From CAZXPG01 sp964643145 (GTDB lineage: Bacteria; Pseudomonadota; Alphaproteobacteria; Rickettsiales; Arcanibacteraceae), in assembly GCA_964643145.1 (NCBI GenBank), contig CAZXPG010000011.1, forward strand, positions 1 through 38,302: a DNA stretch of 38,302 nt, written 5' to 3'. The translations under genes were made by a program, and so were the position numbers. Under the pieces are notes generated by a model. The model saw only the letters and a list, made by a program, of their open reading frames with translations. It did no database searches and was not told where the DNA came from. Positions 8,980-18,077 of this stretch are shown piece by piece. How positions within the stretch are numbered: the stretch's first letter is position 1; each line of letters begins with the position of its first letter.

Positions 8980-10140
8980 ATGAAAATCACTATACTCAAA
9001 GAAACCGCCCCCTACGAGAAGCGTGTTGCCGCTTCGCCTGAAACTGTTAAAAAAATGACAGCAATGGGATACCGTGTATTTGTTGAAAAAGAAGCAGGGC
9101 ATGGTGCCTTCATCCCCGATGCCGAATTTGAGCAGGCAGGGGCCACGCTTTCTGCTATCCCCCTTGAATTGATCGCCGACGCTGATATCGTACTGAAAGT
9201 GCAGCCTGCCCCTTTACACACACAGGATGACCCCCTTTCTGAACTAGCCCTGCTGCGCGAAGGTGCTATCATGGTTGGCCTGCTTTCCCCTTTTGAGAAC
9301 CGTGCGCTTATCGAACATTATACCACCAGGAATATTACTGCCTTTGCTATGGAATGTATTCCCCGTATCAGTAGGGCACAAAGCATGGATGCGCTTTCAT
9401 CCCAAAGCAACCTGGCCGGATATAAAGCAGTGCTAGACGCTGCCTCACTCTATGGCCGTGCTATCCCCATGATGATGACAGCAGCAGGCACTATTGCCCC
9501 GGCAAAGGTGCTGGTGCTGGGCGCGGGTGTGGCGGGGTTACAGGCGATTGCCACGGCTAAACGTTTAGGCGCGGTGGTATCAGCGTTTGATGTGCGCCCT
9601 GCGGCCCGTGAGCAGGTGGAAAGCCTGGGCGCACAATTCATTGAAGTGGCTTCCGATGAAACTGCTGGCGCAGAAAGCAAAGGGGGATATGCCCATGAAA
9701 TGAGCGCGAGCTATAAACAGCAGCAGCAACAACTGATTGCGGATACCATTAAAAAACACGATATTGTAATTTGTACTGCACTTATCCCTGGCAAAATGGC
9801 ACCACGCCTAGTGACGGAAGCTATGGTTGCCAGTATGCGCCCAGGTTCGGTGATTGTTGACCTGGCAGCAGGTTCAGGTGGCAACTGTGCCTGCACAGAA
9901 AAAGACCAGCTTATCTCTCATAATGGCGTAGCTATTATCGGCTATAGCAACATGCCCTCGCGCATTGCCACCGATGCCAGCAAGCTTTATGCGCGCAACC
10001 TGCTTGCTTTCCTGACAACATTGTTTCCCCGCACCGATATAACCTCCCTTAACCTTGATGACGATATTGTTAAAGGCGCACTTATTACCCATGCCAGGCA
10101 GATAATGCACCCCCTACTAAAAACAGGAGTAACCTTATGA
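8980..10140 (+). CDS. pntAA: NAD(P) transhydrogenase alpha subunit, part 1 (NAD-binding)
   Basis: This is the soluble NAD(H)-binding domain I of proton-translocating transhydrogenase, which transfers hydride between NADH and NADP+ using the proton gradient. The 386-residue product opens with the alanine dehydrogenase/PntA N-terminal motif (KITILKET...EKRVAASPETV). It carries SSQSNLAGYKAV in the linker and a Rossmann fold with GAGVAG at 181-186, followed by AFDVRPAAREQVESLGA. It ends without membrane helices, which are on the next gene. This is the split alpha form usual in alphaproteobacteria, not the fused PntA of E. coli. Its stop overlaps the pntAB start (ATGA), implying translational coupling. 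Confidence 0.95.
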   Translation: MKITILKETAPYEKRVAASPETVKKMTAMGYRVFVEKEAGHGAFIPDAEFEQAGATLSAIPLELIADADIVLKVQPAPLHTQDDPLSELALLREGAIMVGLLSPFENRALIEHYTTRNITAFAMECIPRISRAQSMDALSSQSNLAGYKAVLDAASLYGRAIPMMMTAAGTIAPAKVLVLGAGVAGLQAIATAKRLGAVVSAFDVRPAAREQVESLGAQFIEVASDETAGAESKGGYAHEMSASYKQQQQQLIADTIKKHDIVICTALIPGKMAPRLVTEAMVASMRPGSVIVDLAAGSGGNCACTEKDQLISHNGVAIIGYSNMPSRIATDASKLYARNLLAFLTTLFPRTDITSLNLDDDIVKGALITHARQIMHPLLKTGVTL

Positions 10141-10538
10141 GCGATATCACCAGTGCCACCGCGAAAGCCGCGATGATTGCCAAAGAAGCTGAGCAGCTTA
10201 GCCACCAATTACAAACGCTGGCCGGAACCCCTCCTGCCGTAGGGGTTGATCCATTCATCTTCGGGATTACGGCTTTTGTGCTGGCCTGTTTTGTTGGCTA
10301 TTATGTGGTATGGAAAGTGACCCCCGCCCTACATACGCCGCTAATGTCTATTACCAACGCTATTTCCGGCATTATTATTATTGGTGCCATGATTGCCGTT
10401 GGCCCCAGCGGCTTTGGTTTTTCACAGTTTTTGGGTTTTATCGCCACTGTTATCGCTGCCATCAATATTTTTGGCGGCTTTGTGGTAACCGAGCGGATGC
10501 TCGCGATGTTCAAGAAAAAAACACCATCAAAACACTAA
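10137..10538 (+). CDS. pntAB: NAD(P) transhydrogenase alpha subunit, part 2 (membrane)
   Basis: The 133-residue product is the short membrane part of the split transhydrogenase alpha chain. After a polar N-terminus of about 40 residues come three or four hydrophobic segments: the PFIFGITAFVLACFVGYYVVW helix, then TPLMSITNAISGIIIIGAM, then a helix ending in NIFGGFVVTERML, the family hallmark near the C-terminus. It ends with a basic tail (FKKKTPSKH). Together with PntB it forms the proton path in the inner membrane. It overlaps pntAA by 4 bp and is followed 28 bp later by pntB. Confidence 0.95.
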   Translation: MSDITSATAKAAMIAKEAEQLSHQLQTLAGTPPAVGVDPFIFGITAFVLACFVGYYVVWKVTPALHTPLMSITNAISGIIIIGAMIAVGPSGFGFSQFLGFIATVIAAINIFGGFVVTERMLAMFKKKTPSKH

Positions 10539-10566
10539 ATATAACCTCAGTATAAAAAGCGTTATA

Positions 10567-11961
10567 ATGTCTACTGTCCTCTCACTTTCCTATCTTCTTG
10601 CCGCCATCTGTTTTATTCTGGCACTCAAAGGGTTGGCTTCGCCCAAAACTGCCCGTATGGGGAATATTTTGGGCATTGCCGGTATGTTGATTGCCATTAT
10701 CACCACCTTCTATAATCCGGCCATTGCAGGTAAGGGCCTGACTATTATAGGGATTGTTCTAGGTGGCATTGTCGGTACGGTGATTGCGCTTAAAATTAAA
10801 ATGACGGCAATGCCACAATTAGTGGCAGCGTTCCACTCGCTAGTAGGAATGGCTGCTGTGCTTATTGCTACCGCTGCCCTACTCTCTCCTGAGTCTTATC
10901 ATATCGGCACACCTGGCCATATTGCTAAAGCCAGCCTGATTGAAATGGGGCTTGGCACTATCATTGGTGCGATCACCTTTTCCGGCTCGGTGATTGCCTT
11001 TGCCAAGCTACAGGGGATTATGAGCGGCACGCCCATCCGCTTTGCCAGCCAACACTTGCTGAATGCGGCTCTGGGTGCGGTGATTATTGCCCTGCTTGTT
11101 TCCTTCTGCAATTCGGGCGGTTATGGCTATTTCTTCCTGCTGCTCGTGCTTGCTTTCATTGTGGGCGCACTGCTTATTATCCCGATTGGTGGCGCCGATA
11201 TGCCTGTGGTCGTATCAATGCTCAACTCCTATTCCGGCTGGGCAGCATCGGGCATTGGCTTTACGCTTAATAACAGCCTGCTTATCATTACCGGTGCACT
11301 GGTTGGGGCAAGCGGCGCAATCCTCAGCTATATTATGTGCAAAGCCATGAACCGATCGCTTGTCAACGTGATATTTGGTGGCTTTGGTGCTGAAACTAGC
11401 GGGCAGCATAGCGCACAGCCAGGCACAGAACACAGTGTCAAAAGCGGTAGTGCTGAAGATGCTGCGTTTATTTTACAGAATGCCGGATCGGTTATTATTG
11501 TGCCAGGTTATGGCATGGCAGTTGCCCATGCGCAACATGCCTTGAAAGAGATGGCTGATATGCTTATTAGCCACGGTGTGCAGGTGCGGTTTGCCATCCA
11601 CCCGGTGGCAGGGAGAATGCCAGGCCATATGAATGTACTCTTGGCAGAAGCCAATGTCAGCTATGACCAGGTGTGTGAACTGGACGAAATAAACCGCGAT
11701 TTTGCTACCACCGATGTCGCTTTCGTCATTGGTGCAAATGATGTCACCAATCCAGCAGCCAAGAATGACACCTCCAGCCCCATTTATGGGATGCCGGTGC
11801 TGGATGTAGAAAAAGCCAAAACCGTGTTATTTATCAAGCGCAGCATGAGCCCTGGCTATGCCGGAGTAGAGAACCCTTTATTCTATCATGATAATACCAT
11901 GATGCTATTTGGCGATGCTAAAAAAGTGACGGAAGAGATTGTAAAAACATTGGCAGAGTGA
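10567..11961 (+). CDS. pntB: NAD(P) transhydrogenase beta subunit
   Basis: PntB supplies most of the membrane domain and the NADP(H)-binding domain III. The 464-residue product has an N-terminal block of about eight or nine hydrophobic helices (residues 1-260) containing PQLVAAFHSLVGMAA and ADMPVVVSMLNSYSGWAA, both family signatures. A polar linker follows, then domain III with VPGYGMAVAHAQ (GYG at 314-316), HPVAGRMPGHMNVLLAEA, FVIGANDVTNPAA and KRSMSPGYAGVENPLF. Length is normal. It is the last gene of the pnt operon; the 28-bp gap before it contains the sequence aacctcag, possibly a scrap of the family 1 repeat. Likely role: NADPH supply. Confidence 0.96.
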   Translation: MSTVLSLSYLLAAICFILALKGLASPKTARMGNILGIAGMLIAIITTFYNPAIAGKGLTIIGIVLGGIVGTVIALKIKMTAMPQLVAAFHSLVGMAAVLIATAALLSPESYHIGTPGHIAKASLIEMGLGTIIGAITFSGSVIAFAKLQGIMSGTPIRFASQHLLNAALGAVIIALLVSFCNSGGYGYFFLLLVLAFIVGALLIIPIGGADMPVVVSMLNSYSGWAASGIGFTLNNSLLIITGALVGASGAILSYIMCKAMNRSLVNVIFGGFGAETSGQHSAQPGTEHSVKSGSAEDAAFILQNAGSVIIVPGYGMAVAHAQHALKEMADMLISHGVQVRFAIHPVAGRMPGHMNVLLAEANVSYDQVCELDEINRDFATTDVAFVIGANDVTNPAAKNDTSSPIYGMPVLDVEKAKTVLFIKRSMSPGYAGVENPLFYHDNTMMLFGDAKKVTEEIVKTLAE

Positions 11962-12017
11962 TGGTGTAACCAGGGGGGGCTACTAACCATCATTGCACCT
12001 TACCTGGAAGAACAATC

Positions 12018-12422
12018 ATGAACGCTACTATTCTGGCCATTGATGATGAACCACTTTATTTAGGGTTAATAGAGTTATTTTTACGCCATAGCAATTATAA
12101 CCTTACTACCCTAGAAGGTGGCACAGCAGCCCTTGATTATCTTCGCCAGTATCCTCACCCTATCCACCTCATATTGCTTGATTTGATGATGCCCGATTTA
12201 CACGGGCTGGATGTGCTGCATTTTATCCGCAACCACCCACATTACCATAGCACACCCGTTATTCTGCAAACTGCCACCCCCAATGAAGAAGAAATCCAGC
12301 ACGGTTTTGCACTAGGTGCTTCTGGCTGTATTCGTAAACCCTACAATGTAACTGAATTGCTGGCGATTATTAATAACAGCCTTCATGCAAAAAATTCAAC
12401 AAACAGGGGGAATATTTATTGA
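12018..12422 (+). CDS. Stand-alone response regulator receiver protein
   Basis: The 134-residue product is a single CheY-like receiver domain without an output domain. The acidic pair is IDDEP (residues 8-12), the phospho-accepting Asp is D55 in LLDLMMPD, the switch Thr lies in the QTATP strand (T86), and the conserved Lys is K108 in CIRKPY. It lies 56 bp after pntB and upstream of a PanE-like gene and a histidine kinase, but not in tight operon spacing with either. The closest relative in the window is the receiver at 17590-18009: both have the unusual Cys-Ile-Arg-Lys-Pro-Tyr ending. It probably relays phosphate from one of the two kinases nearby; which one is unknown. Confidence 0.9.
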   Translation: MNATILAIDDEPLYLGLIELFLRHSNYNLTTLEGGTAALDYLRQYPHPIHLILLDLMMPDLHGLDVLHFIRNHPHYHSTPVILQTATPNEEEIQHGFALGASGCIRKPYNVTELLAIINNSLHAKNSTNRGNIY

Positions 12423-12746
12423 CATTTTCTTTATATGAGAGCAAATTGTAGGAAAAATATTAACATTTTGAAAGATTCTATAACCTTTACCATCCTTGAT
12501 ACAGGTTCAGGACATCCTTTTTTTTATCGCAAAGTATTAATAAATATTTAATATTTATTGCCTTTTAGAGTGATTTACTTTATATTTTCTATACAGTTGC
12601 TGTTTTTTTAAAGAACAATAAACAATGTCGAGATAGTTAGGTTCTGCGTTAGGATAGCTGAGCGTTTATGATTATATTCATAACACTATCGCTACCACGG
12701 AGCCTGTAACAGAGCAGATTACCATCGTATTATTGATGCCACCACA
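12423..12746. other. AT-rich gene-free intergenic region
   Basis: This stretch has no credible reading frame. It is strongly AT-rich (runs such as aatatttaatatttattgcc), unlike its coding neighbours. A consensus TTGACA lies at 12419-12424 over the stop of the receiver gene, but I see no well-placed -10 box. It most likely holds the promoter of the PanE-like gene. I see no RNA gene and no family 1 repeat. Confidence 0.5.
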
Positions 12747-14621
12747 ATGAAAGAACTACCCAACATTACCATTATTGGTGCCGGAGCCGTGGGGCTAGAA
12801 CTTGCAGCGCGTATCACTGCCGCAGAAGAAGCCAATGTCACCCTCGTAGGCAAGCCCGGTAGCGACCGGCTAAATGCTGTCGAAACCAACGGTATCACTG
12901 TTGATGCTCATAGTAAGGATCCAAATGGTAACGTTACAGTTCTTGCAGGAAAAATCCTCACTGCCGCTAATGTTGCTCGCATAGCTGCTCCGCAAGATTA
13001 TGTTATCGTTGCTGTTAAAGGCCAAGATATCACGGACAATTTTATAGACAGACATATCACTCCCCTGATAGATGTCAACCCTAACATCAAGGTGGTGATG
13101 GCGCAGAATGGCATCCCGGTATGGTTCAATTACGGTATTTCTGATAAAGAATACGTATCGTTTCCCTCTATTGACCCTAACGGCACTATATTAAGGAAGA
13201 TTGGGCCAGAGCGCATTATTGGCATGGTTCTACAAGGCGTTACCAGCACTGTTCCTAGGCCAGGTACTGTAAAAAATGAAACCGATCCCCCGCAGATTGC
13301 ACGGCTCATTATTGGCACGCCTGATGGCAGGGACTCAAACGAGATGATGGTGCTAGCTAACATCCTTGATCGCGCTAACATGTCTACGGAAATCGCCCCA
13401 GACATCCGCAATCCTCTGATCAATAAACTGATGTTAAATATTGGCGGCTGTGTCACCACCCTTACTGGCAATACTGTTGGCAGCACCATGCACAATACAA
13501 AGTCTCGTAATGTTACCAGGCTCGCCATTGCTGAGGCCAGCAACATTATTTCCCGTCGTTATCCACGCCTTCGTCATTATTTGCAGAATCCTGATGTCTA
13601 TATAGCAAAGATGGAAAAGCTCTCAGCGTATTACCCTTCCATCTGGCACGATTTGATGGAAGGAAAACCAACGGAACGCGCTCCCATTCTGGATGCAATC
13701 GTCGATATGGAAAGATGGGTTGAGGGCGGTGATGCCCCTGTTCTTACAGCCTTGTCACAGGCTGTACAGGATGTAGAGACACTAACAACCACACTGAAAA
13801 CACCACAAGCACGTAGGACTTTCCTCGAGCAACTCTGGCACACAGAATCGGCTGGAAAATTAAACGATATTAGCAATGCAGCTTCTACTCCTCTCTTTTC
13901 ATTAACAACACAAGTTCCTAATAGTACTATGCCTCTAGAACACCACACAAATTATGGACAATCGCCATCATCCAAAGTCAGCAACGCCTCCTCTTATTTA
14001 AGAGCGGGAAAGAATGCGCTTTCACCGGAAGAACGAGAGTTCTATAGACTATATCTTGTTCAACTAGAACAACGCGAGAGCAACTTCAGCGAGGACAGTG
14101 GGGAGAAAAACAGTATTAAGAATAGAAAAAACTCTTCTAACGCCATCCCTATCCCGCAGCAAAAATCGGGAAGATATTCACCTCCAGAGACCATACAACT
14201 CGCCAGTTCCGTAGATTCTAACGCCTCTAGTAGCAGCGACAACTCTCTAACAGAAACAATAGCAATCGATGCTCAGCAGTGGGATAGGTTCTTCGCAGGT
14301 GCCGAATCAAATGATGACGGTGTATACCTGAATTTCGTCCCCGGACGTGAACACACACAGGCTGATAAAGAGGAAATTAGGGCTTTACGCCATACTCTAC
14401 AACCGTCATTATTGGATTATATAACCACCCATAACCTATCCATTCCCGGAAAATCTATTCACCACCACAGGCCAATAGAGATTTTCATAGCGTGCACCGA
14501 ATCATGCCCCCGCACCCAAGTGGAAAAATTTATCAAAGATTGGTACAACGATACCTTCCCTAACAGACCAGAGTTAGCAATATCCAGGGCACCAGCTAAA
14601 ATGGAATCCCGAGGCAGATAA
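12747..14621 (+). CDS. Ketopantoate-reductase-like (PanE/ApbA) protein with a long unknown C-terminal extension
   Basis: Residues 1-355 resemble 2-dehydropantoate 2-reductase, which uses NADPH to make pantoate for coenzyme A. The N-terminal Rossmann motif is GAGAVG (11-16), followed by VIVAVKGQDI, VMAQNGIP, the NPLINKLMLNIGG segment that carries the family's catalytic Lys, and a C-terminal helix with HDLMEGKPTERAPILDAIV (E310 in GKPTE). PanE is normally about 300 residues; this protein has 624. Residues about 370-530 are Ser-, Asn- and Thr-rich and look disordered, with Lys-Asn-rich runs. The last 90 residues (from about 535) look folded again, with EHTQADKEEIRAL and ending near a basic KMESRGR. 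I do not recognise that domain. Whether the protein makes pantoate or has been adapted to another role is open. No pantothenate genes are nearby. Confidence 0.8.
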   Translation: MKELPNITIIGAGAVGLELAARITAAEEANVTLVGKPGSDRLNAVETNGITVDAHSKDPNGNVTVLAGKILTAANVARIAAPQDYVIVAVKGQDITDNFIDRHITPLIDVNPNIKVVMAQNGIPVWFNYGISDKEYVSFPSIDPNGTILRKIGPERIIGMVLQGVTSTVPRPGTVKNETDPPQIARLIIGTPDGRDSNEMMVLANILDRANMSTEIAPDIRNPLINKLMLNIGGCVTTLTGNTVGSTMHNTKSRNVTRLAIAEASNIISRRYPRLRHYLQNPDVYIAKMEKLSAYYPSIWHDLMEGKPTERAPILDAIVDMERWVEGGDAPVLTALSQAVQDVETLTTTLKTPQARRTFLEQLWHTESAGKLNDISNAASTPLFSLTTQVPNSTMPLEHHTNYGQSPSSKVSNASSYLRAGKNALSPEEREFYRLYLVQLEQRESNFSEDSGEKNSIKNRKNSSNAIPIPQQKSGRYSPPETIQLASSVDSNASSSSDNSLTETIAIDAQQWDRFFAGAESNDDGVYLNFVPGREHTQADKEEIRALRHTLQPSLLDYITTHNLSIPGKSIHHHRPIEIFIACTESCPRTQVEKFIKDWYNDTFPNRPELAISRAPAKMESRGR

Positions 14622-14711
14622 AAAACTGTAGAATATTACTTTACAATGATATAAATATTACCTACTTTTAAGCGATAATCTTTTTTTGTAATAGCCTTTA
14701 TATGGTGTATA

Positions 14712-16649
14712 ATGCAGAAACCTTCGTTACTTAGAGAATTTACCCTCTTTGTAGGCATTGTTGTGCTATCGATTGTCTTTCTGACAGGTTTCTATGCGTG
14801 GCGCATGTATAGCGATCAATATACGCGTATTACCGCATTGCTGGAAAATACGTCCATTCGCACCGAACGCTCACTGCACCAATCCTTTCAATATTCTAAC
14901 TACATCCTCGATTATATCCTCTCCCAAGTTGAAGGCAAATGGGATGATTTGCCCTATATTGATAATCTGCTGCATACGCTGAAAGTAAACCAGGATATTA
15001 ATACGATTTTTTCGTGGAATATGTTTTCCTGGTCAAACCAATATCACCGTGTGACGGTCAATTCCCTGCACCGTATTTTGCCTAAACCGGTTGACGTTTC
15101 CTATATGAGCAACATGGCGGCTACCATGGCCGAACCTGGCGTGATACAGTTTGGTAAGCCCGTCTATGGCGGCATTAGCGGTGAATTGGTGATTCCCGCC
15201 TCTGTTGGTGCTGTTGATGAACATGGGCGCTATGTAGGGGCAATCGGCATGGGGTTTAATGTTGATAGCGTACTGAACCGGCTGGAACGGTTCATTGATA
15301 ACAGCAACATTAATTATGCGATACTTGATAGTGAATATAGCCCTGTATTACGCTCTCCCCATGAAAAATTGAGTGTTGTTCCCGCCATTATATCGCAACT
15401 AAAAACTGTTAACACCGAGAATAATGCGAACGGTATACTTGATTATTATTCTCCTTTCCGACCGAAAAGCCACTATGTCTATTACCAGCATATACAAAAC
15501 ACGCCTTACACACTTCTTTTTAGCTTTAATGATGAAGTTGCTTCTATGGAAGTGTGGCACCAGGTTTCCTTGCAGCTTATCAAATTCATCGTTATAGGTG
15601 GCGTAATTATTCTGCTACTTTTCCTTCTTTATCAACATCTTATTGCCCCAATTACTAAACTCTCCATTGCCGCTGACAGCATATCGCACGGTGAGCCCAA
15701 TATTATTATCCCCACGAGCAGACACTATGAAATTTCTAATCTGGCTGAGAAGTTACAGCAAGTCGCCAGCTATGTGAAGGAAATTGAATCGGTAAAAAAT
15801 ACACTGCATACGCAATCTATCGCCCTATCCAAAGCCAAGGAAGACGCCGAGAAGGCGCATAGGGAAGTGCAGGAAATCAATAATTCCCTGGAACAACGTG
15901 TGGCAGAACGCACCAAGTTCCTGCATGAGGCTCTGGCTGCGAAGCAGGAATTTCTTAACCATCTCGGCCATGAAGTGCGTACGCCTGTCAGTTCCATGCA
16001 GATGCGGATTGGCATCCTACTTGAAATGTGGGAAGACTTTACCGAAGAGGAGTTGAAAGAGTCCATTAAAAATATCGGCTCCAATGCGTTTCAACTGTGC
16101 GCGCTGGTGACGAATTTGCTTGACCTGTTTAAATCAAATGCTGGAAAAATGACCTACAACATGCAATCAAATGATGTGTTTGCCATTACCGAACGCGTCG
16201 CCAATGAATGTCTACCGCTCTACCAGCATAAATCTCTTACGCTTACGGTTGATAACACCGCCGAAAATACCGTAACCCTCTGTGATGCGATGCGTATTTC
16301 ACAGGTTGTCCGTAATCTTCTTTCTAACGCCTGCCGCTACACTCCAAGCGGCACAGTGACACTTTCCCTGTTTAATACTGAGATGCATTGCGATGATGGC
16401 AGAAAAATCGCGGCACTTGGCCTCTCGCTAAAAGATGAAGGCATTGGCGTGCCTGAAACCGAAACAACCAAGATTTTTGAGGCTTTTATTCAAAGTTCAA
16501 AAACCAATAATAAGGCCGGTGGAACGGGGCTAGGGCTTGCCATTTGTCTGGAAATCATCTCCGCCCATCACGGCCATATCTGGGTGGAAAATAACCGAGA
16601 TGCAAAAGGCTGCACGTTCTTCTTCACGCTTCCGCTGCTTTCGGCATAA
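14712..16649 (+). CDS. Membrane sensor histidine kinase
   Basis: The 645-residue product is a two-component sensor kinase. Membrane helix 1 (about residues 8-29) and helix 2 (about 291-311) enclose a periplasmic domain of about 260 residues that looks like a double-Cache sensor (it contains GELVIPASV and a second-lobe YYSPF...HYVYYQHI pattern). A HAMP-like linker, a coiled coil (about 355-410) and the HisKA domain follow, with phospho-acceptor H420 in HLGHEVRTP. The ATPase domain has the N box NLLSNACRYTP, G1 DEGIGVP and G2 GGTGLGLAI. All catalytic boxes are intact, so it should be active. It shares architecture and linker wording (HGEPNIIIPTS) with the kinase at 19926-21854, suggesting duplication. 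There is no fused receiver, so it probably works with one of the stand-alone receivers nearby. The ligand is unknown. Confidence 0.93.
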   Translation: MQKPSLLREFTLFVGIVVLSIVFLTGFYAWRMYSDQYTRITALLENTSIRTERSLHQSFQYSNYILDYILSQVEGKWDDLPYIDNLLHTLKVNQDINTIFSWNMFSWSNQYHRVTVNSLHRILPKPVDVSYMSNMAATMAEPGVIQFGKPVYGGISGELVIPASVGAVDEHGRYVGAIGMGFNVDSVLNRLERFIDNSNINYAILDSEYSPVLRSPHEKLSVVPAIISQLKTVNTENNANGILDYYSPFRPKSHYVYYQHIQNTPYTLLFSFNDEVASMEVWHQVSLQLIKFIVIGGVIILLLFLLYQHLIAPITKLSIAADSISHGEPNIIIPTSRHYEISNLAEKLQQVASYVKEIESVKNTLHTQSIALSKAKEDAEKAHREVQEINNSLEQRVAERTKFLHEALAAKQEFLNHLGHEVRTPVSSMQMRIGILLEMWEDFTEEELKESIKNIGSNAFQLCALVTNLLDLFKSNAGKMTYNMQSNDVFAITERVANECLPLYQHKSLTLTVDNTAENTVTLCDAMRISQVVRNLLSNACRYTPSGTVTLSLFNTEMHCDDGRKIAALGLSLKDEGIGVPETETTKIFEAFIQSSKTNNKAGGTGLGLAICLEIISAHHGHIWVENNRDAKGCTFFFTLPLLSA

Positions 16650-16677
16650 AAATCTGTTGTTTTTATGCGTCGAAAAT

Positions 16678-16711
16678 GTTATAATAGTTAAATTCTTTTA
16701 ACCATTATAAC
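16678..16711. promoter_or_regulatory. Palindrome just before the TPR gene
   Basis: The 8-bp arms gttataat and attataac are perfect, and an inner gttaaa/tttaac pair extends the stem; 3 to 5 nt are left as loop. The site ends 2 nt before the GAGG ribosome binding site of the TPR gene. It overlaps a TATAAT-like box, so it could be an operator, or a hairpin in the leader. No long U-run follows, so a terminator for the upstream kinase gene is less likely. Confidence 0.45.
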
Positions 16712-16724
16712 ACGAGGATGATAT

Positions 16725-17576
16725 ATGCGCTCAGCCGAAGAAGCAGTGCAAGAAGGAATTATACAGGCACAAGCCGGAAATCACCAAGCTGCCATCCCCT
16801 TATATCAGGAAGCATTAGATAATAGCTTTGCCCACCCTGAATGTGCTCATATGAATATGGGTTTAAGTTTCCAAGCATTAGGGCAGCATCAGGAGGCTAT
16901 CACTGCTTTTGGGGCTGCAATCGGCATTTATGCAAACAACCCTGACCTTCACAACACTAACCAGTATGTGCAATCTTATTATCACAAAACAATCAGCCAC
17001 TATAGTTTGGGAGATTTTGGCAATACTATTATCACAGCAGAACACGGCATAGCATTAGACAACAACAGAAATATCATACCTGCTGGCGATCTTCCTCGCC
17101 TCAAAGCCTATGCCCTCACCATGAGTGGCCGCTACGCTGAGGCTCTTGGCAGCTACACCCAAGCACTCATTGACAATCCTCAACTTGAACAACATATCAC
17201 TGATGAAAAGAACAAACTGTTTGCCCGTTGGCGCGAGCATGCAGCAACGCTTCAAGCAGAAGAAACCACGTTAGGTAAAGCCGTACAGCACTACCAGGCA
17301 CTTCTCTCGCTGAACCCTAATGATGCACTCGCTCATGAGGGTCTAGGTGATGCACTGACACTACAAGGCCAGGACAAACCCGCTCTGGGAAGTTACCTCA
17401 GCGCTCGGAAACTTGGCACTACCACCGAGGAACTCGACGAGAAAATCACCGACACTGAAACCACCATTAGGAAGAAGGAACGGTTAACACAGAAGAAAAT
17501 GCCAAGCACCCAGGTTGGCAATGCCAACAACAATGGCACAACCGTAACAGCATCAGAAAAACGCCCTGAGATATAG
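16725..17576 (+). CDS. TPR-repeat protein
   Basis: The 283-residue product consists mainly of tetratricopeptide repeats, helical pairs that bind other proteins. Repeats are visible at about residues 5-35 (AQAGNHQAAIPLYQEAL), 40-70 (NMGLSFQALGQHQEAITAFGAAI), 85-115, 125-155 (ALTMSGRYAEALGSYTQAL) and 195-230. The tail from about 245 is polar, Asn- and Thr-rich and probably disordered. No signal peptide is seen, so it should be cytoplasmic. Start ATG at 16725 has GAGG at 7 nt spacing. It lies 75 bp after the histidine kinase, separated by a palindrome, and converges with the receiver gene on the other strand. It has no enzyme motif; a scaffold role in the neighbouring signalling pathway is only a guess. 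Confidence 0.85.
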   Translation: MRSAEEAVQEGIIQAQAGNHQAAIPLYQEALDNSFAHPECAHMNMGLSFQALGQHQEAITAFGAAIGIYANNPDLHNTNQYVQSYYHKTISHYSLGDFGNTIITAEHGIALDNNRNIIPAGDLPRLKAYALTMSGRYAEALGSYTQALIDNPQLEQHITDEKNKLFARWREHAATLQAEETTLGKAVQHYQALLSLNPNDALAHEGLGDALTLQGQDKPALGSYLSARKLGTTTEELDEKITDTETTIRKKERLTQKKMPSTQVGNANNNGTTVTASEKRPEI

Positions 17577-17589
17577 ATAAAAGACGCCA

Positions 17590-18009
17590 CTAGAAGAGCA
17601 TGGGTTGCGGAAAAATAATCCGTGATTCCAGCTCTTCACCCCGCACAATCTTATCAATCAACGGACATAACACATGGTGGCTATAGGGCTTGCGGATACA
17701 GCACATGGCCCCCAAATTAAACGCTTCAATGATATATCTATCTTCCTGTGTGCCGGTCTGCATAATAACCGGCAGGTTATTGCTGCGTAGAACAGGCCGT
17801 AACGTACTTAACACCTCTAGCCCATCCATATCGGGCATCATCAAATCAAGCAGTAACACATCAAACCGATCAGGATCATCCTGAACAAGCCTGACAGCCT
17901 CCCTACCTTGATCGGTATCCGTTACCGCATAGCCTTTGCGTTTTAACGTGAACTCCAGGTTTTGTAACCATACTTTCTCATCATCAATCAGTAAAATATG
18001 CGTACCCAT
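17590..18009 (-). CDS. Stand-alone response regulator receiver protein
   Basis: This is a single receiver domain. From the chosen start (MGTHILLIDDE) it is 139 residues. The acidic pair DDE, the phospho-Asp in LLLDLMMPDMDGLEVL, the switch Thr in MQTGT and the conserved Lys in CCIRKPY are all present. The frame stays open upstream to an ATG at 18066, giving 158 residues, but the extra residues precede the first beta strand and contain no domain, so 18009 is preferred. It converges with the TPR gene (13 bp apart) and its upstream side is the composite repeat at 18078-18319. It is clearly related to the receiver at 12018-12422 through the same LLDLMMPD and CIRKPY wording. No output domain is present. 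Confidence 0.88.
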   Translation of the reverse strand: MGTHILLIDDEKVWLQNLEFTLKRKGYAVTDTDQGREAVRLVQDDPDRFDVLLLDLMMPDMDGLEVLSTLRPVLRSNNLPVIMQTGTQEDRYIIEAFNLGAMCCIRKPYSHHVLCPLIDKIVRGEELESRIIFPQPMLF

Positions 18010-18077
18010 AAACAAACCCTGTAGCACCACCATCCCCATAAAAGCCTTGGAAGGACATACTACCATTATCCCTTATT

